A stretch of 64,000 nucleotides of DNA from Paenibacillus prosopidis (GTDB lineage Bacteria > Bacillota > Bacilli > Paenibacillales > Paenibacillaceae), in the NCBI RefSeq assembly GCF_003337375.1, contig NZ_QPJD01000019.1, positions 62,001 through 126,000 on the forward strand. Reading direction: 5' to 3'. A program made the translations under genes and the position numbers. The notes beneath the pieces were generated by a model that saw only the letters and a list, made by a program, of their open reading frames with translations, was not told the DNA's origin and made no database searches. Each line of letters begins with the position of its first letter. Positions within the stretch are counted from its first letter, which is position 1. Positions 42,024 to 49,083 of the stretch are shown here, piece by piece.

Positions 42024-42320
42024 ATGATCCTGGAAGTTGCGGTACTACAAGTGAAATCAGGGCTTTCTGACGAGTTTGAACGTAATTTTAAGCAGGCCTC
42101 GACTATCATTTCTAAAATAAAAGGTTATATCAGCCATGAATTGCAGACATGTATAGAGGAAGATAGTAAATATATTTTGCTGGTGAGATGGGAGACGCTC
42201 GAGGATCATACCGAAGGTTTTCGGGGATCGGCGGAGTATTTGGAATGGAAAAGCTTATTGCACCACTTCTATGACCCGTTTCCTACTGTAGAGCACTATA
42301 CGAATGTAGACCTTGGTTAA
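42024..42320 (+). CDS. Antibiotic biosynthesis monooxygenase (ABM) family protein
   Basis: A 98-residue ferredoxin-like dimeric protein: MILEVAVLQVKSGLSDEFERNF, IKGYISHELQTCIEEDSKYILLVRWETLEDHTEGFRGS match ABM (monooxygenase-like) proteins. Relatives degrade haem or oxidise quinols, but many have no known role. GAGGAGG lies before the ATG. It is close to the next two genes but has its own ribosome site. Confidence 0.75.
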   Translation: MILEVAVLQVKSGLSDEFERNFKQASTIISKIKGYISHELQTCIEEDSKYILLVRWETLEDHTEGFRGSAEYLEWKSLLHHFYDPFPTVEHYTNVDLG

Positions 42321-42361
42321 AAGGAATTCGCATAACTTTAATTTGATATTAGGCATAGAGG

Positions 42362-42772
42362 GTGAGCAGCATTCAAGACTTTATACAATTACATCTTTGC
42401 TTTGATGGCGCGGGTCTAGAGGTTGAAGTATTAGATGTAACGCAGCTGGATGAAGATATTTATAAAATTGAGGAAAATCCTGTGTTTACGGAGAAGGTCT
42501 CTTTCGGGGACGTTATTAAAGTAAATACGATACGGGATGTTTCCATATACATAGAAACAGTTAAAAAATCAGAATTCACAAGATTCAACTGGCTGCTTAG
42601 CAAAGAGGTCGTTCATTCCTTAGAGCTGAAGCTGCTTAAAAATAAAATTCGTGATTGGCAGGGCAAGTCGGAGCAGGTTTTTGGCGGAATATTCATCGTT
42701 AATCTGCCTGCGAATACGGAAATAGATATTCATAAAGAGGTGCAAAAGGTTATAAAAACGGTCCAAAAATAA
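42362..42772 (+). CDS. DUF-type protein, unknown function (non-AUG start)
   Basis: A protein of 133-136 residues with no family that I can name with certainty; KVSFGDVIKVNTIRDVS resembles DUF4265-like proteins. The region AGAGGGTGA at 42357-42365 is a near-perfect ribosome site. GTG 42362 lies inside it; an in-frame ATT at 42371, five bases after it, is therefore a candidate start. The ending KVIKTVQK is followed within 20 bases by the SDR gene. Confidence 0.5.
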   Translation: MSSIQDFIQLHLCFDGAGLEVEVLDVTQLDEDIYKIEENPVFTEKVSFGDVIKVNTIRDVSIYIETVKKSEFTRFNWLLSKEVVHSLELKLLKNKIRDWQGKSEQVFGGIFIVNLPANTEIDIHKEVQKVIKTVQK

Positions 42773-42791
42773 GCAAATGGAGGGAATTAAT

Positions 42792-43574
42792 ATGGAGCTG
42801 GGACTAAACGGGAAAGTTGCGGTTATTACCGGCGGGAGCAGAGGGATTGGGCTTGCTGTTGCGCGATTGCTTGCTGCCGAGGGAGCAGAGGTGGCGATCG
42901 TTGCCAGAGATACGGATACGCTGGGGAGTGCTTCGCAACATATAAAGGAACAGACGGGAAGAGAGCCTTTGGCGATCCGTGCGGACGTGTCAATACCGGA
43001 GGATATACGCATAGCAGTTGCTGAAACGGTAGAACGGTTCGGCAGGATAGATATTCTCATTAACAATGCGGGCACAGCAGCTGCAAGGCCGTTCGAGGAA
43101 GTAGAGGCGGATGCTTGGACGGCTGATTTGGACTTGAAGCTTTTCGGGGCCGTACATTTCTCGCAAGCGGTCCTTCCATACATGCGTAAAGCGGGAGGAG
43201 GGGCGATCGTCAACGTAACCGCTATCGGGGGAAAAACGCCGTCCGCATCGTCGCTGCCTTCGTCCGTAAGCCGTGCGGCAGGACTTGCGCTTACCAAGGC
43301 AATGAGCAAAGATTTGGCTGCTGACCGTATACGTGTCAATGCGGTTTGCATCGGGTTAATACGCAGTGCCCAAATAGAAAAAATGTGGCAGAAGAACGCT
43401 CCTGAATTATCATGGGATGAGTTCGCATCAGATCCCCGGCATAATATACCGCTTGGAAGAATTGGACGGACAGAAGAAGCCGCTAATGTTATTGGATTCC
43501 TTGTTTCCGAGGCCGCTTCCTTTGTGACGGGTACTTCAGTTAATATCGACGGCGGCATATCCTCTGTCTTATAA
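42792..43574 (+). CDS. Atypical SDR (short-chain dehydrogenase fold) without catalytic residues
   Basis: A 260-residue Rossmann protein. TGGSRGIGLAVARLLAAEGA (13-32) and NNAG (91-94) are intact, so NAD(P) may bind. But the catalytic tetrad is replaced: Asn by K116, Ser by A144, Tyr by S157 and Lys by R161, as judged by the 13-residue spacing and the surrounding SRAAGLALTKAMSKDLA. This pattern resembles the atypical BKR-like SDR group. It may be a regulator or act by a different mechanism. ATG 42792 has GGAGGG eight bases upstream. Confidence 0.82.
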   Translation: MELGLNGKVAVITGGSRGIGLAVARLLAAEGAEVAIVARDTDTLGSASQHIKEQTGREPLAIRADVSIPEDIRIAVAETVERFGRIDILINNAGTAAARPFEEVEADAWTADLDLKLFGAVHFSQAVLPYMRKAGGGAIVNVTAIGGKTPSASSLPSSVSRAAGLALTKAMSKDLAADRIRVNAVCIGLIRSAQIEKMWQKNAPELSWDEFASDPRHNIPLGRIGRTEEAANVIGFLVSEAASFVTGTSVNIDGGISSVL

Positions 43575-43631
43575 GTATGAGTCATTAAAATATGGTATTT
43601 GCTTAATTCCCAAAAGTATACTACCATTAGA

Positions 43632-43646
43632 TTATAATCATTCTAA
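43632..43646. promoter_or_regulatory. PerR-like box in the fur promoter
   Basis: TTATAAT-C-ATTCTAA matches TTATAAT-N-ATTATAA at 13 of 14 positions and overlaps TATAAT (43633-43638), which can be the -10. In Bacillus subtilis fur is a PerR target (established knowledge). Confidence 0.6.
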
Positions 43647-43728
43647 AAGTAAGCCTTTACAAAGATGATAAAAACATATTCGTGTTGTGTTCATGTAAAA
43701 GGCTTTTCATAAAAGGAGGTATCCAGGC

Positions 43729-44208
43729 ATGTTGAACATCACGGCGGAAATGGATAGAATTAACCGGCACATGATGGCGAACGGATACAAATTGACTACT
43801 CAGCGGGAAATTATTTTGCGGGTTCTGCTCGAAAATGAAAGAGATCATTTGAGCGCAGAAGGCATGTTCATGCTTGTGAAGCAAAAATATTCTGAAATCG
43901 GCCTTGCCACGGTATATCGGACGTTAGAGCTGCTGGCAGAGCTGCACATTGTTGAGAAAATGAATTTCGGCGACGGAGTGGCCAGATATGACCTTCGCGG
44001 CGAAGATCATGAGCATATGCACCATCATTTGATTTGCGATGTTTGCGGATCGCTGCAGGAAATTAAAGAGGATTGGTTAGGTGAACTTGAGGAGCGGCTA
44101 GAACGTGAATACGGCTTTAAAGTGTCCGATCACCGTCTCGACTTTACCGGTACTTATAAAAGCTGCAGCAAAGGCGAATGCAAGAAAGAATGCAAAGCCG
44201 TATCTTAA
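43729..44208 (+). CDS. fur: Ferric uptake regulator Fur
   Basis: A 159-residue protein with a winged helix (YKLTTQREIILRVLLENERDHLSAEGMF), DNA-recognition region GLATVYRTLELLAEL, metal-site HHHLICDVCG and the structural zinc site C103/C106 with further cysteines at 146, 151 and 155. It is closer to Bacillus Fur than to PerR or Zur in the N-terminal half (LLENERDHLSAE). It represses iron genes when iron is ample. AAGGAGG precedes the ATG. A Fur box occurs at 48111. Confidence 0.9.
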   Translation: MLNITAEMDRINRHMMANGYKLTTQREIILRVLLENERDHLSAEGMFMLVKQKYSEIGLATVYRTLELLAELHIVEKMNFGDGVARYDLRGEDHEHMHHHLICDVCGSLQEIKEDWLGELEERLEREYGFKVSDHRLDFTGTYKSCSKGECKKECKAVS

Positions 44209-44228
44209 TAGACAAGTCGCAATTTGAA

Positions 44229-44267
44229 AAAAGGAGTCTTTCCACTATTGTGGAGAGGCTCCTTTCT
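44229..44267 (+). terminator. Terminator of fur
   Basis: Stem AAAGGAG(T)CTTTCCAC / GTGGAGAG(G)CTCCTTT with a short loop, then CTTTCTG. Confidence 0.75.
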
Positions 44268-44289
44268 GAATAAACGGTTGAAGCCTTCC

Positions 44290-44317
44290 TTGCAAATCGC
44301 AATGATTCTGATATAAT
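44290..44317 (+). promoter_or_regulatory. Promoter of the GNAT gene
   Basis: TTGCAA, a 16-base spacer and TATAAT with TGA before it (extended -10), about 50 bases ahead of the start codon. Confidence 0.6.
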
Positions 44318-44367
44318 AAATCGTAATAATTACGTATAAAATTATATGCAACTAAGGAGCATAATAA

Positions 44368-44883
44368 ATGAATAATAAAAGCTATCGAATTACGGCTGCC
44401 GGCAGCGAGCGGAGAGGCGACATATTCGAATTTGTGTTAAGTACAATGAAGCAGCTGTATGCCCCTGGTACATATAACGAAAATCCAGCTGATTTGGCGC
44501 ATTTCGACGATATATATGTAAAGCCTGACCATGCATGCTTTTTTCTAGCCGAAAATGAAATTGGCCAAATTATCGGTACAGCGGCGGTGCGGCCATATGA
44601 TGGAAGGTTTCCGTTTATGGAGCCGTTCTTTCAAGGTCCGGCTATTGGTGAAGTAACGAAGGTTTATGTCAGTCAAAACTACCGAGGACAAGGTGTAGGC
44701 TCGGCTTTGTATGCAGAATGGGAGACATTCGCGCGCCGAGCGGGCTATACGGATGGATATTTGCATACGGAGCTGCACTTGCCAGGCGGCTATCCATTCT
44801 GGAAGTCGAGCGGCTACGTGGAACGGCATTGGGCGACGGAACAGCTCGTTCATATGACGAAACGGATCGGCGGAATATATTAG
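44368..44883 (+). CDS. GNAT family N-acetyltransferase
   Basis: A 171-residue acyl-CoA-dependent transferase with ENEIGQIIGTAAVRPY, VTKVYVSQNYRGQGVGSALYAEWE (the Q/R-x-x-G-x-G/A pyrophosphate-binding motif) and HLPGGYPFWKSSGYVE. Its acceptor is unknown. AAGGAG lies upstream. It is followed within 40 bases by an unknown gene. Confidence 0.85.
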   Translation: MNNKSYRITAAGSERRGDIFEFVLSTMKQLYAPGTYNENPADLAHFDDIYVKPDHACFFLAENEIGQIIGTAAVRPYDGRFPFMEPFFQGPAIGEVTKVYVSQNYRGQGVGSALYAEWETFARRAGYTDGYLHTELHLPGGYPFWKSSGYVERHWATEQLVHMTKRIGGIY

Positions 44884-44921
44884 GTCAAGATCGCTGCACG
44901 AGATTGTTAAAGGAGGGGGAA

Positions 44922-45389
44922 ATGGTGAGCATCACATTGAATGATGATAAAGAGCATGTACTGAGCGCCCAGTCGGAGCAGCATTGGCTTCGCAGAGCTA
45001 AAGAGCTCACAGCTTGGACTAAGTTGGATAAGCGAAGGAGAAAGGCCAAGCATACGATGACTCTAGAATCGTTCACTGTGGATGCGGAGCTGTACCCGGC
45101 GCTGTCGCTGCTTCGCCGATTACAAATACCGACCGAGTTTTCGTGTGCGGGCGTGAGTTTATTGGACGATCCAGAGGATCATTCGCTTTATGCCTATATA
45201 ACCTTACATGCTTCGGATAGCGCCACAAGATTCGTAAGCTTCGCTATGGCGTTCATGAAACATCGACTGCTCGTTACATACGAACCGGCACGGAACCGGT
45301 ATGATCTCTCCTCATTTTTTATTGGTCATAACCGGTCATTTTGCCTACTGATGCAGCGCTGTGCAGAAACGTATGAGCCATTCATCTAG
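44922..45389 (+). CDS. Uncharacterised 155-residue protein
   Basis: It starts MVSITLNDDKEHVLSAQSEQ and has two parts: a basic helical N-terminus (WTKLDKRRRKAK) and a compact alpha/beta C-terminal half (LESFTVDAELYPALSLLRRL, CAGVSLLDDPEDHSLYAYI, then FIGHNRSFCLLMQRC). GGAGG precedes the ATG by five bases. It ends four bases inside the convergent CWC gene. I do not recognise a family. Cotranscription with the GNAT gene is likely. Confidence 0.6.
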   Translation: MVSITLNDDKEHVLSAQSEQHWLRRAKELTAWTKLDKRRRKAKHTMTLESFTVDAELYPALSLLRRLQIPTEFSCAGVSLLDDPEDHSLYAYITLHASDSATRFVSFAMAFMKHRLLVTYEPARNRYDLSSFFIGHNRSFCLLMQRCAETYEPFI

Positions 45390-45583
45390 ACCTTAGGCTG
45401 GACCGAATCATTATATGTGATCGTGCATTGCCGGCAAATACATGACTTGCCACGGCTTTCTTCAGGAACTTGCTCAAGAAGCCCCTTCGGAAACTCCTCA
45501 TTGAAGCACCAGCATTCTGTGCCTTGCTCTTTGAACGCGATGATGCCGCATTCATTCGGTCGTCCGCAAATTGGACAGTTCAT
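45386..45583 (-). CDS. Cysteine-rich CWC family protein
   Basis: A 65-residue protein with MNCPICGRPNECG, CWCF and CICRQC: eight cysteines in the pattern of the Cys-rich CWC family (PF14375), which probably binds metal. GGAG-like AAGGAGTAAG precedes the ATG. Function unknown. Confidence 0.8.
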   Translation of the reverse strand: MNCPICGRPNECGIIAFKEQGTECWCFNEEFPKGLLEQVPEESRGKSCICRQCTITYNDSVQPKV

Positions 45584-45670
45584 ATCTTCTTACTCCTTCT
45601 CTTAATGGAACAGCCCTTTCGCTAGCTAGAAGCGAAGGGGCTATTTCGCTTGTTATAACCGATTAAAAGG

Positions 45671-46477
45671 CTATTCTGCTGAAGCGTTCAACACGAATTT
45701 CTCGATGACGTGACGGACGCCCTCCTCGTTGTTGCTTAGCGTTACATAGTCGGCGATGTCCTTCAATGATTGTATGGCGTTGCCCATCGCCACGCCAAGA
45801 CCAGCGGCTAGAATCATTTCGTTGTCATTCCAAGCATCGCCCATGGCGATCGTTTGGTCCATCGTACAGCCGAGATGCTCTGCCATGAAACGCAAGGCGT
45901 GACCTTTCGTTCCTTCCTTATGCATAAACTCCAAGTAGTGCGCTTTGGATTTCGTAATATGAACTCGATCGCCGACTAGCGGCTTTAGCTGCTCCGCTAT
46001 CTCATCGAGGCGGGCGGGCTCATCGATAATGAGCATTTTGTTCATCGGATAGTCGAGCAATTTGTTGAAGTCAGGCTCTATCTTGTAAGGAATATTGGAA
46101 AGCTTGGAATAGGCCTTTATTTTGTCATTGTTTTCCGTACCGTAAAGCTCATCATCTACATAAAGCTGCAAGTGAAGGCCGTGTGCTTCAGCGAAAGCAT
46201 GAATCTCTTTGGCTGCATCGGTCGGTACATTTCTTTCATATAAAACCTGTCCGTCGAGCAGTGTTTTGACGAGTGCCCCTTGATAAGTAATAATAGGAAC
46301 ATTGAGTTCGATTTGTTTTGCGATTTTTTGGGCGGATGCAAACATGCGGCCTGTTGCCAGCGTTACGGTTACGCCTTGCGCTATAGCTGCCGCCATCGCA
46401 CGCTTCGTGCCTTCCGTTACAATGATGTCATCCGTCAACAAGGTATCATCCACATCAATAGCGATTAGTTTATACAT
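45671..46477 (-). CDS. Cof-type HAD-IIB phosphatase
   Basis: A 268-residue protein: motif I IDVDDTLLTDD (7-17), motif II LATGRMF, the C2B cap, motif III lysine (KGHALRFMAEHLG) and motif IV GDAWNDNEMI. The family hydrolyses sugar phosphates or nucleotide phosphates such as FMN, and the actual substrate cannot be told. It is divergent from the CtpB-like gene. Confidence 0.9.
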   Translation of the reverse strand: MYKLIAIDVDDTLLTDDIIVTEGTKRAMAAAIAQGVTVTLATGRMFASAQKIAKQIELNVPIITYQGALVKTLLDGQVLYERNVPTDAAKEIHAFAEAHGLHLQLYVDDELYGTENNDKIKAYSKLSNIPYKIEPDFNKLLDYPMNKMLIIDEPARLDEIAEQLKPLVGDRVHITKSKAHYLEFMHKEGTKGHALRFMAEHLGCTMDQTIAMGDAWNDNEMILAAGLGVAMGNAIQSLKDIADYVTLSNNEEGVRHVIEKFVLNASAE

Positions 46478-46614
46478 ACTAGCGGTGATGCTCCTCTCCA
46501 GCTCTCTATATTTAAGAATAGGTTGATTGTAGCGAAAAAGAACCCTACATACAAGACCGATCGTGTGCTTTCGAAGTAAGTTTTGCTTCGTAAAACTTTT
46601 AAGGAGATGAACGA

Positions 46615-48048
46615 ATGAACTATTTTACGACTGCCGCCGCGAAACAACGGTTTCTGACACTTTGCGCGCTGGGAGCGGTATTGTTTACGGCAATTGGATT
46701 TGCACTGGGGCTGCTTTGGATGGGATTTAGATATCCGATGCTGGGAGAGCCAACGTTCCAGCAATTCACCGTGTCCTATAAAAAAATTATAAATGATTAC
46801 TTGAACGGCGCGGAGCCGAAAAATTTAATTCACGGAGCAACAGAAGGCATGGTCGCGTCGCTGGATGATCCGTACTCCAATTATTTGGTTGAGGAAGAAG
46901 GAGACGCCTATACGCAATCGTATGAAGGGCAAATATACGGAATCGGAGCGGAGATCAGACAAGAAGAGGAGCAGTTCGTTATTTCCGCACTTACGAAAGG
47001 GGCGCCTGCTGAGCGCGGCGGACTGCTGCCAGGCGATGTTATCGTTACGGTTGACGGGCAAAAGCTGATAGGAAAGACATTTCAGGAGCTGCTGGGCGTT
47101 ATTAGAGGCGAAGAGGGAACCTCCGTGGCGCTGCAAATTCAACGCGGAGTTGAGGTAGAGCCGTTCGATGTAACGTTGAAGCGGGAAGCCATTCCTATTC
47201 ATACGGTAACTTCAGAGCTGTTAGAAGGCGGAATCGGTCATGTGACGATAAGCCGTTTCGGCGAGAAAACGGCGGATGAATTTGCTGCAGCACTTAAGGA
47301 GCTGCAAGCGAAGCAGCCGCTCAAAGGCCTTTTGCTCGATATGCGCTCGAATCCGGGCGGCTTACTGCAGCCAACGATTAAAATCGCGAATACGCTTATT
47401 CCGAAGGATAAAGTGATTTTAAACGTTGTATACAAAAATGAGCGGCAAACGGTTACGTACAAATCAGAGCAGGAAAAGGCGTGGACTTTGCCGATTGCCG
47501 TATTGGTAAACGGTCAATCGGCCAGTGCGAGCGAAGTATTGACTGCGGCGCTCAAGGAGTCGGCTGGAGCTGCTGTCATTGGTGAGAAGACGTACGGTAA
47601 AGGCGTCGTTCAAGCGTTCAATCAATTCAGGGACGGCTCCGTATTAAGCTTGACCGAGGCGCAGTGGAAGACGCCGGGAGGGACCTGGATTAACAAAACA
47701 GGCGTATCGCCGGATTATGCTGTCGCTCTCCCGGACTATGCCCAGCTAAAGCCGCTCGCAATCGGCACGGACATGAAGGCGGGAAGCTACGGCGAAGAGG
47801 TGAAGACGCTGCAGCTGATGCTGAAAGAGCTTGGCTACGGGCCAACGGGTCAAGAAGGATTGTTTGATGATCAAACAGCTGAAGCGATTAGCAGATTCCA
47901 ATCGGATGAGAAGCTCAAGGTTACCGGACAGTTTAATGACAAGACCGGATATAAGCTTCTTGACCGCCTCCGCGAGAAGCTTGAACGCGAGGACAGCCAG
48001 CTGATAAAGGGACAGGAAGTGCTGAATCAATTACTGAAGAAGCAATAA
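46615..48048 (+). CDS. ctpB: S41 C-terminal processing peptidase (CtpB-like)
   Basis: A 477-residue protein with an N-terminal membrane helix (LCALGAVLFTAIGFALGLLW), a PDZ domain (about 100-190, YGIGAEIRQEEEQFVI), a tail-specific protease core with NGQSASASEVLTAALKESAG (catalytic Ser) and IGEKTYGKGVVQ (catalytic Lys), and a C-terminal peptidoglycan-binding-like domain (LQLMLKELGYGPTGQEGLFD). In Bacillus CtpB cleaves the sporulation factor SpoIVFA. AAGGAGATG precedes the ATG. Confidence 0.9.
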   Translation: MNYFTTAAAKQRFLTLCALGAVLFTAIGFALGLLWMGFRYPMLGEPTFQQFTVSYKKIINDYLNGAEPKNLIHGATEGMVASLDDPYSNYLVEEEGDAYTQSYEGQIYGIGAEIRQEEEQFVISALTKGAPAERGGLLPGDVIVTVDGQKLIGKTFQELLGVIRGEEGTSVALQIQRGVEVEPFDVTLKREAIPIHTVTSELLEGGIGHVTISRFGEKTADEFAAALKELQAKQPLKGLLLDMRSNPGGLLQPTIKIANTLIPKDKVILNVVYKNERQTVTYKSEQEKAWTLPIAVLVNGQSASASEVLTAALKESAGAAVIGEKTYGKGVVQAFNQFRDGSVLSLTEAQWKTPGGTWINKTGVSPDYAVALPDYAQLKPLAIGTDMKAGSYGEEVKTLQLMLKELGYGPTGQEGLFDDQTAEAISRFQSDEKLKVTGQFNDKTGYKLLDRLREKLEREDSQLIKGQEVLNQLLKKQ

Positions 48049-48097
48049 AGAAAGCTTGGAAGGAAGCTGCTTGTTTCATTCATTAAAAATTTCGCAG

Positions 48098-48126
48098 TTG
48101 ACAACGAGGATGATAATCATTATCAT
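48098..48126 (+). promoter_or_regulatory. Fur-controlled promoter of the DUF1450 gene
   Basis: TTGACA, a 17-base spacer and TATCAT. Over the spacer and -10 lies TGATAAT-C-ATTATCA (48111-48125), a perfect 7-1-7 Fur box. Confidence 0.85.
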
Positions 48127-48169
48127 ATAGTAGGAAGCTAATACGCCGTTGCGCTGCGGGGTGATTCGG

Positions 48170-48391
48170 ATGAAGAAGATTAAATATTGCAAGCATAATT
48201 TCAAGAACGGATTAAAGCCGATTTATAAAGCAATGAAGGATCGCTATCCGGACATCAAGCAGAAAAAGAGCGATTGCCTAGGCAACTGTAAGACGTGTAA
48301 GCTGGAATGCTTTGTCGTCGTTAAGTCGAAGACGGTAAGCGCGCCGTCAGCAGAGAAGCTGTATAAGCAGTTGAAAAAAATGATCGGATAA
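48170..48391 (+). CDS. DUF1450 family protein (YuzB-like)
   Basis: A 73-residue protein MKKIKYCKHNFKNGLKPIYK, with CLGNCKTCKLECF, so cysteines near 7, 36, 40, 43 and 48. The family is thought to bind metal; function unknown. ATG 48170 (GCGGGGTGAT upstream) is the start. The perfect Fur box overlapping its promoter indicates iron-repressed expression. Ferritin follows after a terminator. Confidence 0.8.
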   Translation: MKKIKYCKHNFKNGLKPIYKAMKDRYPDIKQKKSDCLGNCKTCKLECFVVVKSKTVSAPSAEKLYKQLKKMIG

Positions 48392-48414
48392 CAATATAAA
48401 ATGGATACATTTAC

Positions 48415-48444
48415 AAAGGACGGCATTTGCCGTTCTTTATTTTT
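48415..48444 (+). terminator. Terminator of the DUF1450 gene
   Basis: Stem AAAGGACGGCA / TGCCGTTCTTT and a U-rich tail TATTTTTA. Confidence 0.8.
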
Positions 48445-48488
48445 ATGTTAGAATAAGTACAAACTAGGAAAGCTGAGGTGCACTAGCT

Positions 48489-48992
48489 ATGAATGATGGA
48501 TTAGCGGAAGCGTTAAATGAGCAGATGAATTTTGAGTTTTATTCGGCGCATGTGTATCTTGCGATGGCTGCGTATTGTTCCGGTGAAAGCCTTGACGGCT
48601 TTGCCAACTTCTTTATTGTACAAGCTGAGGAAGAACGGTTTCACGCTATGAAAATATACAAGTTCCTTAATGACCGCGGACGCCGTGCGACGCTTTCCGC
48701 TTTGGGAGAGCCGAACAACAGCTATGCGTCGATACTGGACACCTTTGAGCAGGGATATGGACACGAGCAGCAGAACACGAAGCGGTTTTATCATTTGTCC
48801 GACCTTGCGATGAATGATCGCGAGCATGCGACGATCAACTTCCTGAAATGGTTCATTGACGAGCAGGTTGAAGAAGAAGCTTTGTTCGACAACATTATCC
48901 AGAAGCTAAAACGGATCGACAAAGACAGCAATGCCTTCTATATGCTGGATGCCGAGTTCGCGGGACGGTCTTTCACGCCTCCTGCGCTGTAG
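48489..48992 (+). CDS. ftnA: Ferritin (iron storage)
   Basis: A 167-residue four-helix bundle. NEQMNFEFYSAHVYLAMAAYC, VQAEEERFHAMKIYKFLNDRG (di-iron ligands Glu and His) and VEEEALFDNIIQKLKRIDKD are typical of bacterial ferritin. It stores iron as oxide inside a 24-subunit shell. GAGGTG precedes the ATG. A Fur-regulated gene precedes it, and a hairpin separates them. Confidence 0.93.
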   Translation: MNDGLAEALNEQMNFEFYSAHVYLAMAAYCSGESLDGFANFFIVQAEEERFHAMKIYKFLNDRGRRATLSALGEPNNSYASILDTFEQGYGHEQQNTKRFYHLSDLAMNDREHATINFLKWFIDEQVEEEALFDNIIQKLKRIDKDSNAFYMLDAEFAGRSFTPPAL

Positions 48993-49017
48993 CTTACTCC
49001 TCTAACCAAATTGCAAT

Positions 49018-49067
49018 GAAGAGGCCGTTCCCGCAGTAGAACTATCTACTGAAGGAACGGCCTCTTC
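49018..49067. terminator. Hairpin between ferritin and helicase genes
   Basis: Perfect 14-base stem GAAGAGGCCGTTCC with inner AGTAGA / TCTACT; serves convergent genes, though no strong U-run follows on either side. Confidence 0.6.
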
Positions 49068-49083
49068 TGGTTCCCGCATCTTC

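Noticed and set aside
43627..43646. Fur box upstream of fur
   Set aside because: Against TGATAAT-N-ATTATCA it scores only 9 of 14; the PerR consensus fits much better (13 of 14).
45610..45647. Hairpin AGCCCTTTCGCT / AGCGAAGGGGCT between the CWC and HAD genes as a terminator
   Set aside because: The stem is good but there is no U-run on either strand, so it is left unassigned.
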